This document shows, in pieces, positions 1 to 7,051 of a DNA stretch of 31,018 bases. The notes beneath the pieces are model-generated. The model did not search any database, was not told where the DNA came from, and saw only the letters and a program-made list of their open reading frames with translations. Origin of the DNA: a virus; the IMG/VR virus record IMGVR_UViG_3300006030_000068, positions 1 through 31,018 of that record; one strand, given 5' to 3'. Position 1 is the stretch's first letter, and each line of letters starts with the position of its first letter. Made by a program: the position numbers and the translations under genes.

Positions 1-79
1 TGGTAATTCGAACCCCGTTTAAATTCTAGCGAGCGAATTTTTAAAACAGGTTAACCGTAATCTACTTTATGGGTAAATA

Positions 80-667
80 ATGACAGAACAGGTTAATAAT
101 CAGTTAACACGCACGGAATATGCGGAATATAAAGGTGTGAGTAAGCCGATGGTGTCGAAATGGGCGCGAGATAATCGGTTAGTGTTAACTCCTGATGAAA
201 AATTTGTGTTAGTTGCTGAGTCTGACGCGCGAATTAGGTTAACCGCAAGCCTAAACAATTCATTTAATGAAAAAGTCGGCGCGGAAGAAAAAGAAAAAGT
301 TAATAAAATCATAGAAGAAAAAGGATTAACCGAATTAACCTGGGATGTTAAATCGACGCAATTGGACTTGGAAACAGACGATGCAGAGGTTTTGTTTCGC
401 AATGCGCGGGCGTTAAGAGAAAAAGCGGCGGCATTACAAGCGGCGGCGGAGCATGAGAGGTTTGTCGGGGCGCTTGTCGAAAAAGAGCAAGTAGAAAAAC
501 TGATATTTGAAAGAGGCCGACAATTTCGTGATGGAGTAATGGCATGCTCAAGGAGAATTGCGCCGGATGTGATCGGTAAAGAATCGATACAAGAAATTGA
601 GGCGCTGATTCAAAAGGAATTACGGTCAATGCTTGAGCAGTTTGCTAGATTACCAATTATCGAATGA
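80..667 (+). CDS. Terminase small subunit (Nu1-like)
   Basis: This 195-residue protein probably recognises the phage packaging site and recruits the large subunit. The N-terminal 35 residues read as a winged helix-turn-helix (TRTEYAEYKGVSKPMVSKWA), the DNA-binding layout of small terminases. The middle and end are charged and helical, fitting oligomerisation and large-subunit contact. Its stop overlaps the start of the GpA-type large terminase by four bases, so the two are translationally coupled. The start at 80 has a weak GGGT ribosome binding site eight bases upstream. Family assignment rests on the HTH, the size and the position; I see no diagnostic catalytic motif, and none is expected. 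Four GTTAAC hexamers lie in and just before the first part of this gene. Confidence 0.85.
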   Translation: MTEQVNNQLTRTEYAEYKGVSKPMVSKWARDNRLVLTPDEKFVLVAESDARIRLTASLNNSFNEKVGAEEKEKVNKIIEEKGLTELTWDVKSTQLDLETDDAEVLFRNARALREKAAALQAAAEHERFVGALVEKEQVEKLIFERGRQFRDGVMACSRRIAPDVIGKESIQEIEALIQKELRSMLEQFARLPIIE

Positions 668-2526
668 TCTGTTATCCAAAAGCATACGATTCACTTCAAG
701 CGAGTTTGCTGCCGGATTTAGATTTGACAGTTGACGATTGGTCAGATCGATTTATGGTAATACCGAAAAGTTCCGGTTCAAATGAATACGGTAATTATCG
801 AACAGATCGGACACCGCACGCACGGGAAATCATGAGGTGCTTGTCAGATTCTCACCCATGCAAGGAAGTTGTTGCAATGGTTGCTTCTCAGATGTTCAAA
901 ACGCAGGTTTGTTTGAACTGGTTTGGATCAACAGTACATCAGTCTCCGAGTAACTTTCTTTGGCTAATGCCGACAGGCAAGCTACATAAACGACTAGCGG
1001 CAAGGATCGACAAAACGATTGCAGCGGTTGACGTGTTGCGTGAGCGTGTTGCGAAACCAAATTCACGATCAGCAATCAATAATATTGATACAAAAGAGTA
1101 CAAAGGCGGGACTTTGTTCATCGCGACGGCTGGTAGCGCGGCAAATCTGGCAGAGGTTCCTGCGCGGCGTGTTGCAGTAGATGAGGTTGATCGATGCGAA
1201 GCGAACGTTGACGGCGAAGGCGACCCTATCAAGCTGGCAAAAGCGCGGCAGACGACATTCACGTATAACAGAAAATCATTTTTTTACTCAAGCCCAACAA
1301 TTGACGGAGAATCAAAAATTGATGAATTGTATCGATTTGGTACACAGCGCCGAGCATTGGCGGAATGTGTTCATTGTGGGCATCCGCAAGAATTGATCTT
1401 TGAAAACCTGGTCCGTACTGATGACGGCTTAGTTTTGTATCCGTGCGAATCGTGCGGCGCAATGCACAAGGAATCTGACAAGCCGCAAATGTTCAGGCGC
1501 GGCTTATGGTCGGAGGCGGAAATTCAAAACGCTGAAGTGGAATCATTCAAGGCAAGCGCAATGTATCAGCCCTATGGTTGGTTGGCATGGGCTGATTTAA
1601 TGGATGAGTACGAAACAGCCAAGAAAGCGCAAGAGGCTGGCAATGATTCCATGATGATTGTTTTCTACAATACTCGGCTTGCAAGAACATGGAAGCGCAC
1701 GATTCAAAAAGTAAGCTTCGAGGCTATCAAGGAAAGGGCAGAAAGTTACAGTTTGCGATTATGTCCAAGCGGCGTTTTATTTCTGACGGCTGGAATCGAT
1801 ACTCAAGACAACAGGCTAGCGGTTCATATTATTGGATGGGGCAGGAATTTACATGCGTGGGTAATCGATTATGTCGAATTACCAGGAGATCCGGCAGAAG
1901 ATAAGGTTTGGAATGATTTGACTGATTTATTAAATCGAAACATTGAGCATGTATCTGGCGCTGAACTAAGAGTGATTGCAAGCGCAATTGATACCGGCGG
2001 CCATCGCGGGGAAGCCGTTAAAAACTTTGTGAGATCAAAGCTTATTCAGTGCCCGATAGCAATACACGGAGCGGTGAAAATTAACGCGCAGCCATTGAGC
2101 AAGGGAAGTATGCAAGATGTGACATGGAAGGGCGTGCTTGATAAGCGAGGCGTAACACTTCACAGCGTGGGGACGATTGAAATTAAACATCATTTGTTTG
2201 CGCGATTACAAAACGACGCTGGCAAAGAGCCGGAAGAAATAACGCTGCATTTCAGCAACCAATTGACAGACGAATATTTTGCCGGAATTGTCAGCGAATC
2301 ATATAACCCAAATAAACGCAGATACGAGAAAAAACCAGGAGTTCGCAACGAGCCGCTTGATACGCTTGTGTACGCATATTCAGCACTGCATCACGCGACA
2401 ATCAGAGCGCATCGTTTTACTGAGGCGGACTGGCTAAGGCTAGAGCAAGCAATCACAGAAAAAAAGGTATCGATGTCGGTATCGGCTGGCAAGATCAACA
2501 TAAACACTTTTGCGAGGTTTCGATGA
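664..2526 (+). CDS. Terminase large subunit, GpA family
   Basis: This is the ATP-driven DNA packaging motor and nuclease, 620 residues, close to the usual size for lambda gpA relatives. The ATPase half shows a deviant Walker A (SQMFKTQ, about residues 75-81) as in GpA proteins and a Walker B with catalytic glutamate (RVAVDEVD, 169-176). Two CxxC pairs (C235/C238 and C261/C264) look like a zinc knuckle between the domains. The nuclease half has an acidic strand TAGIDTQ (D379), then AIDTGGHRGE and a late EPLDTLVYAYSAL, matching the RNase H-like metal-binding residues. The start overlaps the small subunit and the end overlaps the next gene (ATGA), so all three are coupled. Identification is firm. 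Confidence 0.96.
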   Translation: MICYPKAYDSLQASLLPDLDLTVDDWSDRFMVIPKSSGSNEYGNYRTDRTPHAREIMRCLSDSHPCKEVVAMVASQMFKTQVCLNWFGSTVHQSPSNFLWLMPTGKLHKRLAARIDKTIAAVDVLRERVAKPNSRSAINNIDTKEYKGGTLFIATAGSAANLAEVPARRVAVDEVDRCEANVDGEGDPIKLAKARQTTFTYNRKSFFYSSPTIDGESKIDELYRFGTQRRALAECVHCGHPQELIFENLVRTDDGLVLYPCESCGAMHKESDKPQMFRRGLWSEAEIQNAEVESFKASAMYQPYGWLAWADLMDEYETAKKAQEAGNDSMMIVFYNTRLARTWKRTIQKVSFEAIKERAESYSLRLCPSGVLFLTAGIDTQDNRLAVHIIGWGRNLHAWVIDYVELPGDPAEDKVWNDLTDLLNRNIEHVSGAELRVIASAIDTGGHRGEAVKNFVRSKLIQCPIAIHGAVKINAQPLSKGSMQDVTWKGVLDKRGVTLHSVGTIEIKHHLFARLQNDAGKEPEEITLHFSNQLTDEYFAGIVSESYNPNKRRYEKKPGVRNEPLDTLVYAYSALHHATIRAHRFTEADWLRLEQAITEKKVSMSVSAGKININTFARFR

Positions 2527-2819
2527 AAAAAGATGTCGTGGATGATATTTTTGATCGAGTGAAGCAGATTTTAGGCGAAAAGTTTACCGGCGAAGTGTCG
2601 GTGTTGTTGGAGAAAGAAGAAAAAGCGGTCAGGGTTTATTATGGAGGCGGTCGGTATTACATAGGCCATATTTCCAGGCGAGAAAGCGCACAAGCGAAAA
2701 ATGTTGTACTTGAATTGATGCGGCAAGGTATGTCAGCGAGAGAAGCTGGCAAAAAAGCGGGTATTTGCCAAGATACTGTGTATCGTTTTTTACGAAAGAA
2801 GGCTGTTAATGCGTTATAA
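2523..2819 (+). CDS. Small HTH protein in packaging module
   Basis: This 98-residue protein has an N-terminal helical part, a short beta stretch (VRVYYGGGRYYIG) and a C-terminal helix-turn-helix (about 66-94, SAREAGKKAGICQDTVYRFL). The order of a beta-rich middle followed by an HTH recalls the Mor/C activator family of Mu, but the match is weak and I do not name it. It begins inside the terminase stop codon (ATGA), so it is made together with the terminase. Lambda has no equivalent here. It could be a late-gene regulator, a packaging cofactor, or a DNA-binding protein with another role. Coding status is well supported by the overlap; function is unknown. Confidence 0.7.
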   Translation: MKKDVVDDIFDRVKQILGEKFTGEVSVLLEKEEKAVRVYYGGGRYYIGHISRRESAQAKNVVLELMRQGMSAREAGKKAGICQDTVYRFLRKKAVNAL

Positions 2820-2830
2820 AATATAATAAT

Positions 2831-2851
2831 TTTCCTCCAAAATGGAGGAAA
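2831..2851 (+). promoter_or_regulatory. Hairpin hiding the ribosome binding site of the gpW-like gene
   Basis: A perfect 9-bp inverted repeat, TTTCCTCCA (2831-2839) and TGGAGGAAA (2843-2851), is separated by three A residues. The right arm contains the GGAGG ribosome binding site (2844-2848) for the start at 2854. In RNA the stem would bury this site. A TATAAT hexamer lies at 2822-2827 with no convincing -35 box. No T tract follows, so this is not a terminator. The expected effect is restrained or coupled translation; this is inferred from structure only. Confidence 0.7.
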
Positions 2852-2853
2852 GT

Positions 2854-3081
2854 ATGGCCGGAATTACACTAGCGCAAGCAGAAGCAAGACTCCAAAATTA
2901 TCTTGATGCAGAGGAAAAAGTACTCTTGGGTCAAGCATACGAAATAGCAGGGCGCAGAATGACGCGAGCAAACCTGCAAGAAATCCGCGAAGGCATAAAG
3001 CTGTGGGATGAGAAAGTGAAAGCGCTTTCTGCATTTGCAAGCGGTACGCCACGCACTCGCACAATTTGCCCAGGGTGGTAA
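2854..3081 (+). CDS. gpW-like head-tail joining protein (DUF6148-like)
   Basis: This 75-residue protein has the pattern LAQAEARLQNYLDAEEKV, then GQAYEIAGRRMTRANL, then a helix EIREGIKLWDEKVK. That helix, beta-hairpin, helix layout is typical of the small phage proteins placed between terminase and portal (lambda gpW position). Such proteins plug the portal after packaging and prepare the tail-binding surface. I chose the ATG at 2854 because GGAGG lies five bases upstream. The in-frame ATG at 2842 has no room for a ribosome binding site and lies inside the hairpin. The stop at 3081 is one base before the portal start. Assignment depends on position and fold pattern more than on residue identity with gpW. 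Confidence 0.75.
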   Translation: MAGITLAQAEARLQNYLDAEEKVLLGQAYEIAGRRMTRANLQEIREGIKLWDEKVKALSAFASGTPRTRTICPGW

Positions 3082-3082
3082 C

Positions 3083-4636
3083 ATGGCAAAAATGAATTTT
3101 ATTGATCGCGCCATTGCTGTATTTTCGCCCAAAGAAGCAATGCGAAGATTGCAGCAGCGTGAAGCGTTGGCCTTGCTTGGAGGCTATAACGGCGCATCAA
3201 GAAGCCGCGCAGCCTTGCAGAACTGGAACCCATACGGCGGCGATGCAAATTCAGACATCATTCTAGATTTGCCGACACTACGAGCAAGATCACGAGATTT
3301 GGCCAGGAATGCGCCTGTCGGTGGATCAGCAATCAATACCGTTGTATCAAATGTAATCGGAACCGGTTTGTCGATGCAATCTAATCCGGACGCGAATACG
3401 CTTGGGTGGAGTGATGAACAAGCTGGCGAGTGGAAAAGGTTAGTAGAGGCAGAATGGCAGTTATGGGCAAACAGTTACGAATGCGACGCGACCAGAACCA
3501 TGAATTTTTACGGGCTGCAAAGTTTGGCGCTGCGGTCAATGCTTGAATCCGGTGATGTGTTAGCGATTACGCCATCGATTAGAGACAGAATGCCGTATCA
3601 ATTAGCGATACAGATTGTTGAAGCGGATCGACTCTGTAATGAAAAAAACGCGCAAGATTCAGAGAAAAAAATCTCAGGTATCGCGCTTGACGAAAACGGC
3701 GCGGCGGTAAGCTACGACATTGCAAAGAAACATCCGGGCGCGTTGCGTGTTTCCGGTCAGGAATGGATAACTATTCAGGCATACGGCAAAGAGGGGCGCA
3801 AAAATGTCATACACCTATTCGAGCGTAAACGACCAGGGCAAATGCGCGGAGTCCCATACCTTGCGCCAGTTATTGAGCACCTAAAACAGCTATCAAGATA
3901 TTCTGATGCAGAGCTTCAAGCGGCTGTTGTTTCCGCTGCGTTTGCGGTATTTCTTAAGATGGACGCGGATGCGTTCAGTAGCGTGCTGAATGAGCAAAGC
4001 CAGCAATCTTATATAAACCGATCAAGCGAATGGGACGGCAAGATTAGCGTAGATTCACCCGGCAACGTTATCAATCTAATGCCAGGAGAGGAAGCTAGCG
4101 TTCCAAATCTTGGCCGCCCCAATGCTAATTTTGATCCTTTCTTTTTGGCAATGCTTAAGCAGATCGGGCCAGCGTTAGAAATCCCATTTGAAATACTTGT
4201 AAAACATTTTTCAAGCAGCTATTCAGCCAGCCGTGCAGCGTTGCTTGATTTTTGGCGCATTGTACGGGTTAGGCGCGATTTCATGGCCACATATTTTTGT
4301 GAGCCGATTAAAAATCTTTGGTTTGAAGAAGCCGTGGCATTAGGCCGCATTCCTGCGCCTGGATTTTTTGCTGATCCAAGACTTAAGCAGGCATACACAA
4401 GGGCACTTTGGATCGGAGACGGGCCAGGAAGCATTGATCCTGAAAAAGAAATCAACGCAGCAATTAAGCGAATAAATGCCGGTGTGTCAACGCTCGAAAA
4501 AGAATCGGCGGCTTATGATGGTGGAGATTGGGAAGCTAACATCAATCAGCGGATGAAGGAAAAACAAATGATGGATGATGCCGGTTTATCCATTGATCCA
4601 AACCAACAAACCGAAACACTTCCGCAGCAAACATAA
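3083..4636 (+). CDS. Portal protein, lambda gpB family
   Basis: This 517-residue protein forms the ring at the capsid vertex through which DNA enters and leaves. The N-terminal region (SRDLARNAPVGGSAINTVVSNVIG) and the block ESGDVLAITPS are characteristic of lambda-type portals, as is the later SSYSASRAALLDFWR segment near residue 395. Length fits the family (about 500-535). The reading frame is open further upstream, but the ATG at 3083 has AGGG at a suitable distance and sits one base after the gpW-like stop; the upstream ATG at 3035 would overlap that gene by 47 bases. The C-terminal tail is polar and glutamine-rich. The next gene has its own GGAG site 13 bases downstream. Confidence 0.95.
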   Translation: MAKMNFIDRAIAVFSPKEAMRRLQQREALALLGGYNGASRSRAALQNWNPYGGDANSDIILDLPTLRARSRDLARNAPVGGSAINTVVSNVIGTGLSMQSNPDANTLGWSDEQAGEWKRLVEAEWQLWANSYECDATRTMNFYGLQSLALRSMLESGDVLAITPSIRDRMPYQLAIQIVEADRLCNEKNAQDSEKKISGIALDENGAAVSYDIAKKHPGALRVSGQEWITIQAYGKEGRKNVIHLFERKRPGQMRGVPYLAPVIEHLKQLSRYSDAELQAAVVSAAFAVFLKMDADAFSSVLNEQSQQSYINRSSEWDGKISVDSPGNVINLMPGEEASVPNLGRPNANFDPFFLAMLKQIGPALEIPFEILVKHFSSSYSASRAALLDFWRIVRVRRDFMATYFCEPIKNLWFEEAVALGRIPAPGFFADPRLKQAYTRALWIGDGPGSIDPEKEINAAIKRINAGVSTLEKESAAYDGGDWEANINQRMKEKQMMDDAGLSIDPNQQTETLPQQT

Positions 4637-4649
4637 ACAGGAGTAATAA

Positions 4650-5066
4650 ATGGCAAATGCAATATATCCAAAATGGAAAGAGGCTCTTTTGCAAAATAGC
4701 GCCGATAGTGATTTAGATGGAACCGGATCAACAGGCGTTTGGGCTGCTTTGATTGATACAGGGACATATACATATAGCAGCGCCCATGAATTTTATTCGT
4801 CTTTGTCGGGCGTGGTTGGTACTGATGTCGAGGTCGGGGCAACAAAGTCATATACTAACGGCACTTTTGATGGTGCTGATGTCACGTTTTCATCAGTGAG
4901 CGGTGCTACAGTAGAAGCAATTGTTCTCTATAGGAAAAATGCCGGAGCTAATACCACATGGCGATTAATTGCTTATCTTGACACCAGTTTTACTGGTTTG
5001 CCAGTTACTCCGAACGGCGGAAATATAACGGTAACATGGAACGCATCAGGAATATTTACGCTGTAA
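4650..5066 (+). CDS. Phage structural-type protein of unknown function
   Basis: This 138-residue beta-rich protein has the look of a common small virion-associated family. It opens with ANAIYPKWKEALL, then DLDGTGSTGVWAALIDTG, TYSSAHEFYSSLSGVVG, a DGADVTFSSVSGATVEAIVLY strand pair, and ends PVTPNGGNITVTWNASGIF. It has no signal peptide or membrane segment. A good GGAG site precedes the ATG. It is the first of three genes inserted between portal and protease, where lambda has none. A role in decorating the virion or in forming a fibre base is plausible, but the sequence does not show which. Confidence 0.75.
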   Translation: MANAIYPKWKEALLQNSADSDLDGTGSTGVWAALIDTGTYTYSSAHEFYSSLSGVVGTDVEVGATKSYTNGTFDGADVTFSSVSGATVEAIVLYRKNAGANTTWRLIAYLDTSFTGLPVTPNGGNITVTWNASGIFTL

Positions 5067-5072
5067 ATATAA

Positions 5073-6668
5073 ATGGCCATTTCTGAATTAACGGCACAGA
5101 GAAACACTAACGGAGGTGCTGCTAGCACGTCCGTTACGTTCACCTATCCATCAACACCAACACAAGGCAATCTTCTTGTTGCGGTTTTCAGTTGGCGAGG
5201 CGACACAGAAGTTACCGGCACGCCTTCTGAATGGTCGTTAGCAACTAATAGCGGCAATGGCGCTGGAATCGATGGCGCAATCTATTACAAAATCGCTGGC
5301 GCATCAGAGCCGACGGTACACACATGGACTTTGGGCGTATCGAATAAGTTTGCAGGCTGCGCCTCTGAATGGTCTGGAATCGTTTCAGCATCGCCATTAG
5401 ATAAAATAAACTCGAATACAGGAACCGGAACTGCTGGTACTTGCGGCTTAACCGGCACGCTATCGCAAGCAAATGAGCTTGTGGTGGCGATGTTTTCTAA
5501 TATCAACACATATACCTGGGCGTCGCACAATAACGGGTCCGCTGAGATATTGGAAGCTGCGTCAACTGGTGGCAGTGCATCAACGCGCAACAACACATCG
5601 CTTGCAACAAAGATAGTAAGCAGCACAGCAAGTGTTAACTACGGCGCGACACTATCAACATCTGGCACATGGTCGAGCGCAGTAGCAACATTTAAAGAAG
5701 AATTAAATCAAACGATTACACAGTCAAGCCTGTTTACAGAGTCTGACTCCATTTATGCTGGAACTGTAACGCCTGGAGCGGTAACAGTAACGCAAAGCAG
5801 CAGTTATACAAATTCTGCAACGTTCTTTGCTGGGGCTGTTACGCCAGCATATACGATAACACAAAGCAGCGGTTATGTGAATGAATCGGCATTTTTGTCC
5901 GGTAGCGTGACTGCTGGTGAGGTAACTGTTGCTCAGAGCAGTGTCTTTGCGAATGATGGCGTTTTTTATTCAGGAAGCGTTACGCCGGGCGAGGTAACAG
6001 TACTGCAATCGAATATTTATTCAAATACTAACGCATTTTATGCTGGAGATGTAAGCGCGGCTGGTGCTATAACAGTTACGCAAGATGGCGCATTCAGTAA
6101 TAGCGCGGCATTTTATCCGGGCGTGGTTACTGCTGGCGCGGCATCAATAACACAAGACGGTATTTATTCAAACTCCGCCGTGTATTATGGCGGAGATGTA
6201 ACGACGGGCGCGGTAGATGTAGATCAAAACAGCAGTTATGCAAATACGCAGACGTTTTACCCTGGCGCAATTTTTGCCAGCGGGGAGAATATCACCCAGG
6301 CAAGCGCACACGAAAATGCGGCGACATTTTATAGCGGTGAAGTAAATAGCAATTATTCTTTATTGTTTGACAATGTATATATTAATGAATCATTGATATA
6401 TTCAGGAAATCTAACAACGGGCGTCACACAGGTAGATCAAACAACAATCTATGAGAATTCAAGCAGTTTTTTTGATGCGAATGTTGCTCGGCAGATACAG
6501 GCAGCTATAGAGGTTGTGGTGAGTTTAAATGAAACAGTTATTAATTGCATTTATGATGTTCTTGATATAAATGTAAGCGAGGCGGCGAATAATATTCGGT
6601 GTTCGCATATAGAGAATTCAATAATTGTCGACTATTCTGGCGATTTTAATATAGTGGTAAGTGTATGA
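5073..6668 (+). CDS. Repeat-containing beta-rich adhesin/fibre-like protein
   Basis: This 531-residue protein has three parts. Residues 1-210 form a Ser/Thr/Gly-rich beta-sandwich-like domain (LLVAVFSWRG, VHTWTLGVSNK, ELVVAMFSNI, WSSAVATFKEE). Residues about 214-475 are eleven imperfect 23-25-residue repeats with the pattern ITQSSxYxNSxxFYxGxVTxG. A 55-residue tail (VVVSLNETVINCIYDVLDI) ends it. No catalytic motif or signal peptide is seen. The repeats are diverged at DNA level, so the expansion is old or under selection. It is likely a surface protein of the virion, by analogy with repeat-bearing phage fibres, but its place between portal and protease is odd. The start lacks a clear ribosome binding site and lies six bases after the previous stop, so reinitiation is likely. 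The end overlaps the next start (ATGA). Confidence 0.75.
   Translation: MAISELTAQRNTNGGAASTSVTFTYPSTPTQGNLLVAVFSWRGDTEVTGTPSEWSLATNSGNGAGIDGAIYYKIAGASEPTVHTWTLGVSNKFAGCASEWSGIVSASPLDKINSNTGTGTAGTCGLTGTLSQANELVVAMFSNINTYTWASHNNGSAEILEAASTGGSASTRNNTSLATKIVSSTASVNYGATLSTSGTWSSAVATFKEELNQTITQSSLFTESDSIYAGTVTPGAVTVTQSSSYTNSATFFAGAVTPAYTITQSSGYVNESAFLSGSVTAGEVTVAQSSVFANDGVFYSGSVTPGEVTVLQSNIYSNTNAFYAGDVSAAGAITVTQDGAFSNSAAFYPGVVTAGAASITQDGIYSNSAVYYGGDVTTGAVDVDQNSSYANTQTFYPGAIFASGENITQASAHENAATFYSGEVNSNYSLLFDNVYINESLIYSGNLTTGVTQVDQTTIYENSSSFFDANVARQIQAAIEVVVSLNETVINCIYDVLDINVSEAANNIRCSHIENSIIVDYSGDFNIVVSV
5712..6498 (+). repeat. Eleven protein-level repeats of about 24 residues
   Basis: Inside the adhesin-like gene, eleven units each begin with a strand such as TITQSS, carry an aromatic-Asn pair (YTN, YVN, FAN, YSN, YAN, YEN), then FY or FF, then G-x-V. 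Units 1-7 are closest to the consensus; units 9-11 drift. The period is about 72 bases. The DNA copies are not near-identical, so this is a coding repeat, not a satellite. Confidence 0.85.
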
Positions 6669-6967
6669 CAAAATTATATATTAATACGGATGTTACCGTT
6701 ACATTAACGCCAGGAACAGGCTTCACGATGTCCGATGTTGTTAGTGCAAGCGTGCAATTAACGCATTCAGAAACAGAGGAGTCGTTAGTGTTAACGTCCG
6801 GATCTGGGCAGATCACATTGAATGTTAATGATATGACGGTAAATATTCCAGATTCAGGCGGGATAACAGCCCCAGGCGTTTATTGGGTGCGAGTGACATT
6901 TACTGACGCGCAAGGCAATGTGCGCGGGTTAACGCCTGATACAGAGACGTTAAAGTTCTGGAAGTAA
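6665..6967 (+). CDS. Small beta-sandwich protein of unknown function
   Basis: This 100-residue protein is all-beta in appearance: alternating hydrophobic strands (KLYINTDVTVTLTPG, VVSASVQLTH, ITLNVNDMTVNIPDS, GVYWVRVTFTDAQGNVRGL) end in ETLKFWK. The pattern resembles an immunoglobulin-like or carbohydrate-binding module used in phage structural proteins. It overlaps the repeat protein's stop (ATGA) and is the last of the three genes inserted between portal and protease, so it may work with the repeat protein as a partner or cap. A strong RNA hairpin follows its stop codon. No residue pattern lets me assign a function. Confidence 0.7.
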   Translation: MTKLYINTDVTVTLTPGTGFTMSDVVSASVQLTHSETEESLVLTSGSGQITLNVNDMTVNIPDSGGITAPGVYWVRVTFTDAQGNVRGLTPDTETLKFWK

Positions 6968-7004
6968 TTGCAAATATAAAATTACGATATTTGCCTGTAA
7001 TTAC
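6964..7004 (+). promoter_or_regulatory. Long intergenic hairpin before the protease gene
   Basis: GTAATT plus GCAAATAT (6964-6977) pair with ATATTTGC (6987-6994) and AATTAC (6999-7004). This gives a 14-bp stem with a 4-base bulge (CTGT) and a 9-base loop. It starts on the stop codon of the gene ending at 6967. No T tract follows, so termination is unlikely. A barrier to 3' exonucleases or an RNase III processing site is the likelier role (inferred). Confidence 0.6.
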
Positions 7005-7024
7005 TAGCGCTTAGCCGTTATTGT

Positions 7025-7050
7025 GCCACCAATCCATAAAGGTTGGCGGC
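7025..7050 (+). promoter_or_regulatory. Hairpin with ribosome binding site in its loop, before the protease
   Basis: GCCACCAA (7025-7032) faces TTGGCGGC (7043-7050) with one mismatch and a 10-base loop. The loop ends in AAAGG, the likely ribosome binding site of the ATG at 7052. The right arm lies between that site and the start codon, which would otherwise be an awkwardly long 9-base spacer. This may tune protease/scaffold translation. Confidence 0.45.
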
Positions 7051-7051
7051 T

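Noticed and set aside
1-20. Reverse strand reads GGGGTTCGAATTACCA, like the T-arm and end of a tRNA
   Set aside because: After TTCGAA there is no room for the T-stem and acceptor stem before CCA, and no matching 5' part lies nearby.
2799-2827. Sigma-70 promoter before the gpW-like gene
   Set aside because: TATAAT is present at 2822-2827 but nothing near TTGACA lies at the right distance; AT-rich sequence alone is not enough.
2831-2851. Terminator after the HTH gene
   Set aside because: The stem is not followed by a T tract and its right arm is the ribosome binding site of the next gene.
3035-3082. Longer portal protein starting at 3035
   Set aside because: It would overlap the gpW-like gene by 47 bases; the ATG at 3083 has a better ribosome binding site and follows that stop by one base.
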